Below are positions 58,836 to 64,000 of a stretch of 64,000 bases of DNA, piece after piece. Within the stretch, counting starts at the first letter, position 1, and every line of letters starts with the position of its first letter. The stretch is from Amycolatopsis eburnea. GTDB lineage: Bacteria > Actinomycetota > Actinomycetes > Mycobacteriales > Pseudonocardiaceae. The DNA lies in the NCBI RefSeq assembly GCF_003937945.1, contig NZ_RSEC01000062.1:124001-188000 (forward strand), in the 5' to 3' direction. The translations under genes and the position numbers were made by a program. The notes below the pieces were generated by a model. It saw only the letters and a list, made by a program, of their open reading frames with translations, searched no databases and was not told the origin of the DNA.

Positions 58836-60962
58836 GTGCGGCCCTGGCCAGGAACGCCCTACCCGCTCGGCGCCACCTACGACGGAGTCGGGACGAACTT
58901 CGCCCTGTTCTCCGAGGTGGCCGAGCGGGTCGAACTGTGCCTGTTCGACGCCGACGGCACCGAGACGCGCCACACGCTCGAAGAGGTGGACGGGTTCGTC
59001 CACCACGGCTACCTGCTCAACGTCGGGCCGGGGCAGCGCTACGGCTTCCGCGTCCACGGACCGTACGACCCGAAGCGCGGCTTGCGCTGCAACCCGAACA
59101 AGCTGCTCATCGACCCGTACGCGAAGGCCGTCTCGCACGGCGTGAAGTGGGACGAGTCGCTGTTCGGCTACCAGTTCGACAACCCGGACGAGCGCAACGA
59201 CGACGACTCCGCCGGGCGGGTGCCGTACTCGCTGGTGGCGAGCCCGTTCTTCGACTGGGGCAACGACCGCCAGCCGAAGCGGCCGTACAACGAGACGGTC
59301 ATCTACGAGGCGCACGTCAAGGGCATGACCGTGAACCACCCGTTCGTGCCCGAGGCGCTGCGGGGCACCTACGCCGGTCTCGCGCACCCGGCGGTCGTGG
59401 AGCACCTGCAGAAACTCGGCGTCACGGCGGTGGAACTGCTGCCGGTGCACCAGTTCGTCACCGACCACGGCCTGGCCGAGAAGGGCCTGACGAACTACTG
59501 GGGCTACAACACGATCGGGTACTTCGCGCCGCACGACGCGTACGCGGCGATGCCCGGCGAGGGCGGGCAGGTCCAGGAGTTCAAGGGCATGGTGAAGGCC
59601 TTCCACGAGGCCGGCATCGAAGTCATCCTGGACGTGGTTTACAACCACACCGCCGAGGGAAACCACCTCGGGCCGACGCTGTCGATGCGGGGCATCGACA
59701 ACGAGGCCTACTACCGGCTGGTGGAGGGGGAGCCCGAGTACTACATGGACTACACCGGCACCGGGAACTCCCTCAACGTCCGCAATCCGCACACACTGCA
59801 GCTGATCATGGACTCGCTGCGGTACTGGGTGACGGAGATGCACGTCGACGGCTTCCGCTTCGACCTCGCTTCGGCGCTGGCGCGCGAGTTCTACGACGTC
59901 GACCGGCTGTCCACGTTCTTCGACCTGGTGCAGCAGGACCCGATCGTCAGCCAGGTGAAGCTGATCGCCGAGCCGTGGGACGTCGGGCCCGGTGGCTACC
60001 AGGTCGGCAACTTCCCGCCGCTGTGGACGGAGTGGAACGGGCAGTTCCGCGACACCGTCCGCGACTTCTGGCGCGGCGAGCCCTCCACGCTGGGGGAGTT
60101 CGCGTCGCGCATCACCGGCTCGTCGGACCTCTACCAGGACGACGGCCGCCGCCCGTTCGCGTCGATCAACTTCGTCACCGCGCACGACGGCTTCACGCTG
60201 CGGGACCTGGTGTCCTACAACGAAAAGCACAACGAGGCCAACGGCGAGGACGGCCGTGACGGCGCCGACGACAACCGGTCGTGGAACTGCGGGGTCGAGG
60301 GCGAGACCGACGATCCCGAGGTGCTGAACCTGCGTGCCCGCCAGCAGCGGAACATGCTGGCCACGATGCTGCTTTCGCAAGGCGTCCCGATGATCCTGCA
60401 CGGCGACGAGTTCGGGCGCACCCAGCAGGGCAACAACAACGTCTACTGCCAGGACTCCGCACTGTCCTGGATGGACTGGGAACTGGCCAAGGACAACGCG
60501 GACCTGGTCAAGTTCACCGGCGGGCTGGGCGCGTTCCGGCACCGGCACCCGGTGTTCCGCCGCCGCCGGTTCTTCCAGGGCGGGCCGGTCGGCAAGGGCG
60601 ACAAGCTCGGCGACATCGCCTGGTTCACCCCGGCCGGCGAGGAGATGACCGAGCAGAACTGGGACGACGGCTTCGGCAAGGCGGTCGTCGTCTTCCTCAA
60701 CGGCAAGGCGATCCCGGACCTCGACCAGCGCGGCATGAAGGTCGAGGACGACTCGTTCCTGCTCGCCTTCAACGCCCACTACGAGGACATCGACGCCAAG
60801 CTGCCGGGCAACGGGTACGGCGAGCGCTGGACAGTCGTCATCGACACCGCGACCGGCGAGGTGGAACCCGCCGGCGCGGAGCCGATCGAGGGCGGCGGCC
60901 AGCTCACCCTCCCCGCCCGGTCCCTGATCGTGCTGCAGCGGACGGAGACGGAGCCCGAATGA
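58836..60962 (+). CDS. glgX: Glycogen debranching enzyme
   Basis: A 708-residue GH13 isoamylase-type enzyme: N-terminal CBM48-like domain (PLGATYDGVGTNFALFSEVA), then the barrel with DVVYNHTAEGN (near 268), nucleophile Asp in VDGFRFDLASALARE (near 345), acid Glu in VKLIAEPWDVGPGGYQVG (near 380) and NFVTAHDGFTLRDLVSYNEK (near 450). It hydrolyses alpha-1,6 branches of glycogen trimmed by phosphorylase. GGAGACCCC precedes GTG 58836. Its stop overlaps the treY start (ATGA), so debranching is coupled to trehalose formation. Confidence 0.94.
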   Translation: MRPWPGTPYPLGATYDGVGTNFALFSEVAERVELCLFDADGTETRHTLEEVDGFVHHGYLLNVGPGQRYGFRVHGPYDPKRGLRCNPNKLLIDPYAKAVSHGVKWDESLFGYQFDNPDERNDDDSAGRVPYSLVASPFFDWGNDRQPKRPYNETVIYEAHVKGMTVNHPFVPEALRGTYAGLAHPAVVEHLQKLGVTAVELLPVHQFVTDHGLAEKGLTNYWGYNTIGYFAPHDAYAAMPGEGGQVQEFKGMVKAFHEAGIEVILDVVYNHTAEGNHLGPTLSMRGIDNEAYYRLVEGEPEYYMDYTGTGNSLNVRNPHTLQLIMDSLRYWVTEMHVDGFRFDLASALAREFYDVDRLSTFFDLVQQDPIVSQVKLIAEPWDVGPGGYQVGNFPPLWTEWNGQFRDTVRDFWRGEPSTLGEFASRITGSSDLYQDDGRRPFASINFVTAHDGFTLRDLVSYNEKHNEANGEDGRDGADDNRSWNCGVEGETDDPEVLNLRARQQRNMLATMLLSQGVPMILHGDEFGRTQQGNNNVYCQDSALSWMDWELAKDNADLVKFTGGLGAFRHRHPVFRRRRFFQGGPVGKGDKLGDIAWFTPAGEEMTEQNWDDGFGKAVVVFLNGKAIPDLDQRGMKVEDDSFLLAFNAHYEDIDAKLPGNGYGERWTVVIDTATGEVEPAGAEPIEGGGQLTLPARSLIVLQRTETEPE

Positions 60963-63223
60963 CGGTGCCGGAGTCGACCTACCGGGTGCAGCTGCGCCCG
61001 GAGTTCACCTTCACCGACGCGGCCGGCATCGCCGGCTACCTGCGCGAACTCGGTGTCGGCGCGCTCTACGCGTCGCCGGTGCTGGACGCGACGCCCGGGT
61101 CGACGCACGGCTACGACGTCGTCGACCCGACGCGCGCGCGGCCAGAGCTGGGTGGCGAGGACGCCCGACGCGAGCTGAGCGTGAAGCTGAAGGAGGCCGG
61201 GCTCGGCCTGGTCGTCGACATCGTGCCCAACCACATGTCGGTCGAGGTCCCGAAGGCGAACCGGTTCTGGTGGGACGTGCTCCAACACGGCCGAGACTCG
61301 CCGTATGCGGCCTTCTTCGACGTCGACTGGGCACGCGGGCCGATCCTGCTGCCGGTCCTGGGCGACGACGACGCCGTGGCGGAGCTGTCGGTCGAGGACG
61401 GCGAACTCGCCTACTACGACCACCGCTTCCCGATCGCGCCGGGGACGGAAAGCGGGACGCCGCAAGAGATCCACGAACGGCAGCACTACCGGCTGATCGG
61501 CTGGCGCCGCGGCAACGCGGAGCTGAACTACCGCCGGTTCTTCGACATCACGAACCTGGCCGCCGTCCGCGTCGAGGACCCGACGGTGTTCGCCGAGACG
61601 CACGGCGAGGTGCTGCGCTGGGTGGCCGACGGCGACGTCACCGGCCTGCGCGTCGACCACCCGGACGGCCTCGCCGACCCCGGCGGCTACTTCCGGCGGC
61701 TGCGCGAGAACGCTCCGGGCGCGTGGATCGTGGCGGAGAAGATCCTGCACCCGGGCGAGCCGCTGCCGCAGAGCTGGCCGGTCGACGGCACCACCGGCTA
61801 CGACGCCCTGCGCGAGATCGCCGGCGTCTTCGTCGGCCCGGCCGCCGAGCCCGCCTTCACCGAGCTGGCGAACGAGCTGGGCGTGAAGACCGGCTACCAC
61901 CGCGTCGAGGCCGAGGCCCGGCGCCTGGTCACCGACCGCATCCTGGTCGCCGAGGTCCGGCGGATCGCGGCGCTGCTGCGGGACGTCGACGCCGAGCAGG
62001 CGCGGCAGGCGGTGGCCGAGGCCATGATCGCCTTCCCCGTCTACCGCTCCTACCTGCCCGAAGGCGCGGCGCACTGGGCCGCCGCGATCGCCGGAGCGCG
62101 CCAGGCGCGGCCCGACCTCGCCGACGCGCTCGCGGCCCTCGACGCGCAGGTCCGCGCCGAGCCGGACGGCGAGCTGGCCACCCGGATCCAGCAGACGTCC
62201 GGCATGGTCGTGGCCAAGGGCACCGAGGACACCACGTTCTACCGCTACACCCGCTTCGCCGCGCTCAACGAGGTCGGCGGCAACCCGGACCGCTTCGGCC
62301 TCGGCGTCGAGGAGTTCCACCGGCTGGCCGCCGGGCGCGAAGCGGGTTACCCGGCCGCGATGACGACGCTGACCACGCACGACACCAAGCGGTCCGAGGA
62401 CACCCGCGCCCGGATGGCCGTGCTGGCCGAAGTGCCCGGTGAGTTCGCCGAAGCGGTCCGGCGGTGGACCGCGAGCCACGGGATCGACGAGCCGTCGCTC
62501 AACCTGCTCGCCTGGCAGACGCTCGTGTCCACCTGGCCGATCGAGCCGGCCCGGCTGCGGGACTACCTCGACAAGGCGGCCAAGGAAGCCAAGCTCCGGA
62601 CCAGCTGGACCGACCACGACGAGGCCTTCGAGGCCGCCGTCGCCGCCTGGCCCGGCAAAGTCGTCAACGACCCCGACGTGGCCGCGTTCGTCGCGCGGAT
62701 CGAGCGGCCGGGCTGGAGCAACTCGCTCGGGCAGAAGCTCGTCCAGCTGACCGCGCCCGGGGTCCCGGACGTCTACCAGGGCACCGAGCTGTGGGACTTC
62801 TCGCTGGTCGACCCGGACAACCGCCGTCCGGTCGACTACGCGGTCCGCCGCGAGCTGCTGAAGCGGATCTCCGGCGGCGAGCTGCCGGAGATCGACGCGT
62901 CGGGCGCGGCGAAGCTGCTGGTCGTGCACAAGGCGCTGAAGCTGCGCCAGGAGCACCCCGCGTTGTTCCGCGGCTACCGGCCGCTGCGCGCCGAGGGCGT
63001 CGCGGCGGAGCACTGCCTGGCCTACACCCGCAGCCCCGATCTGGCCGTCGCGGTCACCCGGCTGCCGGTCGGCCTCGAAGCCGCGGGCGGCTGGCGCGAC
63101 ACCGTGCTCCCGCTGCCGGACGGCGTCTGGACCGACGTCCTCACCGGCCGGGACGCGACGCCGGACCTGGCCACCCTGTTCGAGCGGTACCCCGTCGCGT
63201 TGCTGGTGCGAGGAGACGCATGA
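60959..63223 (+). CDS. treY: Malto-oligosyltrehalose synthase
   Basis: A 754-residue GH13 enzyme. N-terminal STYRVQLRPEFTFTDAAGIA (near 4), DIVPNHMSVEVPKANRFWWD (near 83), nucleophile Asp in DVTGLRVDHPDGLADPGGYF (near 225), acid Glu in GAWIVAEKILHPGEPLP (near 255), and TLTTHDTKRSEDTRARM (near 465) are characteristic of TreY. It isomerises the reducing-end bond of maltodextrins to the alpha,alpha-1,1 trehalosyl link. ATG 60959 overlaps the glgX stop and its own stop overlaps treZ (ATGA). Confidence 0.94.
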   Translation: MTVPESTYRVQLRPEFTFTDAAGIAGYLRELGVGALYASPVLDATPGSTHGYDVVDPTRARPELGGEDARRELSVKLKEAGLGLVVDIVPNHMSVEVPKANRFWWDVLQHGRDSPYAAFFDVDWARGPILLPVLGDDDAVAELSVEDGELAYYDHRFPIAPGTESGTPQEIHERQHYRLIGWRRGNAELNYRRFFDITNLAAVRVEDPTVFAETHGEVLRWVADGDVTGLRVDHPDGLADPGGYFRRLRENAPGAWIVAEKILHPGEPLPQSWPVDGTTGYDALREIAGVFVGPAAEPAFTELANELGVKTGYHRVEAEARRLVTDRILVAEVRRIAALLRDVDAEQARQAVAEAMIAFPVYRSYLPEGAAHWAAAIAGARQARPDLADALAALDAQVRAEPDGELATRIQQTSGMVVAKGTEDTTFYRYTRFAALNEVGGNPDRFGLGVEEFHRLAAGREAGYPAAMTTLTTHDTKRSEDTRARMAVLAEVPGEFAEAVRRWTASHGIDEPSLNLLAWQTLVSTWPIEPARLRDYLDKAAKEAKLRTSWTDHDEAFEAAVAAWPGKVVNDPDVAAFVARIERPGWSNSLGQKLVQLTAPGVPDVYQGTELWDFSLVDPDNRRPVDYAVRRELLKRISGGELPEIDASGAAKLLVVHKALKLRQEHPALFRGYRPLRAEGVAAEHCLAYTRSPDLAVAVTRLPVGLEAAGGWRDTVLPLPDGVWTDVLTGRDATPDLATLFERYPVALLVRGDA

Positions 63224-64000
63224 GGTTCAGTGTCTGGGCCCCGGCCGCCGAGCGGGTCCGGGTCGCCGTCGACGCCGAGGTGCACGAGATGACCGCGGCC
63301 GACGGCGGCTGGTGGCACGCCGACGCCGACGGCATCAACTACGCCTTCCTCCTGGACGACGACGAGAAGCCGCTGCCCGACCCGCGGTCGCGGTGGCAGC
63401 CGCACGGCGTCCACCAGGAGTCGCGGGTCTACGACCACGGCGAGTTCGAGTGGACCGACGACGCCTGGCACGGCCGTCAGCTGCCCGGCGCCGTCGTCTA
63501 CGAGCTGCACCTCGGCACCTTCACCGAGGGCGGCACCTTCGACGCCGCCATCGACCGGCTCGACCACCTCGTCGACCTCGGGATCACGCACGTCGAGCTG
63601 CTGCCGGTGAACTCCTTCGACGGCACCGCCGGCTGGGGCTACGACGGCGTCCTCTGGGGCGCGGTGCACGAGCCCTACGGCGGCCCGGACGGGCTCAAGC
63701 GGTTCGTCGACGCGGCCCACGCGCGCGGCCTGGCGGTCGTGCTCGACGTCGTCTACAACCACCTCGGGCCCTCCGGCGCCTACCTCGACCGGTTCGGCCC
63801 GTACTTCGCCGGCCAGAACGACTGGGGGCCCGGCCTCAACCTCGACGGCGCCGGCTCCGACGAGGTCCGCCGGTACGTGATCGACAACGCGCTGAGCTGG
63901 TTCCACGACTTCCACGTCGACGCGCTGCGCCTGGACGCCGTCCACGCGCTGCTGGACCGGCGGGCCGTCCACCTGCTCGAACAGCTCGCCACCGAGGTCG
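63220..64000 (+). CDS. treZ: Malto-oligosyltrehalose trehalohydrolase, 5' part
   Basis: The first 260 residues of TreZ: N-terminal E-set domain (MRFSVWAPAAERVRVAVDAE), YELHLGTFTEGGTFDAAI (near 90), GWGYDGVLWGAVHEPYGGPD (near 137), VLDVVYNHLGPSGAYLDRFG (near 170) and the nucleophile segment DFHVDALRLDAVHALLDR (near 230). It releases trehalose from maltooligosyl-trehalose made by TreY. GAGGAGACGC precedes ATG 63220. The window ends inside the catalytic barrel, so the acid Glu is not seen. Confidence 0.93.
   Translation, partial: MRFSVWAPAAERVRVAVDAEVHEMTAADGGWWHADADGINYAFLLDDDEKPLPDPRSRWQPHGVHQESRVYDHGEFEWTDDAWHGRQLPGAVVYELHLGTFTEGGTFDAAIDRLDHLVDLGITHVELLPVNSFDGTAGWGYDGVLWGAVHEPYGGPDGLKRFVDAAHARGLAVVLDVVYNHLGPSGAYLDRFGPYFAGQNDWGPGLNLDGAGSDEVRRYVIDNALSWFHDFHVDALRLDAVHALLDRRAVHLLEQLATEV

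Noticed and set aside
58782..60779. Very long open frame antisense to glgX, and a similar one antisense to treY
   Set aside because: Arg/Val/Gln-rich composition typical of antisense frames in GC-rich genes; the plus strand encodes complete, motif-bearing enzymes.

Overview
The window is high-GC actinobacterial chromosome. Third-position GC bias, GTG/TTG starts, 4-bp gene overlaps, a SigB-type sigma factor, small actinobacterial families (DUF3039, DUF3099, DUF7455) and many protein resemblances point to the family Pseudonocardiaceae, most likely Amycolatopsis. That taxonomic call is inference from memory; no search was run. There is no rRNA, tRNA, CRISPR array, transposase or prophage. Most of it reads as ordinary core and semi-core chromosome with several catabolic cassettes.

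Layout. 1-2000: start of a dienelactone hydrolase, a transglutaminase-like protein and a YihY membrane protein. 2027-12188: genes resembling the mycobacterial C24-branched sterol side-chain set (two thiolase-fold aldolases plus a DUF35 partner, EchA19-like hydratase, FadD19-like ligase, nitronate monooxygenase). Three 14-bp KstR-type operators sit in its two control regions. A STAND/TPR regulator and a small secreted protein interrupt it. 12253-14397: trypsin-like protease and an APC permease. 14478-21097: DasR-like GntR regulator, a doxX remnant, and a tightly overlapping aminophosphonate operon (FAD oxidoreductase, phosphonatase-like HAD, ABC importer). 21134-24990: two paralogous lipoproteins, a SRPBCC protein, an MFS drug exporter and a secreted RlpA-like protein. 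25048-32230: class I fumarase, sigB, dtd, a methyltransferase, an M20 amidohydrolase and DUF3099. 32306-35796: psuK-psuG pseudouridine catabolism, an HD protein, Spo0M and DUF3039. 35961-43173: secreted protein, large RND exporter, second YihY protein, SF2 helicase.

43515-48366 is a xylose-type ABC operon with a ROK repressor gene at its end and a perfect 27-bp inverted repeat just after its likely promoter. 48496-56717: zinc-ribbon protein, EamA exporter, glutamine-synthetase-like ligase, a C39-like hypothetical, an APC permease, a two-component system and two membrane proteins. 56807-64000 is a malQ-glgX-treY-treZ glycogen/trehalose operon cut by the window end.

Genes converging or ending near one another are usually separated by long, often perfect inverted repeats that look like bidirectional terminators. 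Three of these share the core TTTCACGTGAAA. A second palindrome, GTCCACAGTGGAC, recurs inside genes and once in a leader. The most interesting observations are the split KstR-marked sterol cassette, the aminophosphonate operon without a PhnW transaminase, the ROK operator, the doxX fragment fused to a nested inverted repeat, and the two recurring palindromes.
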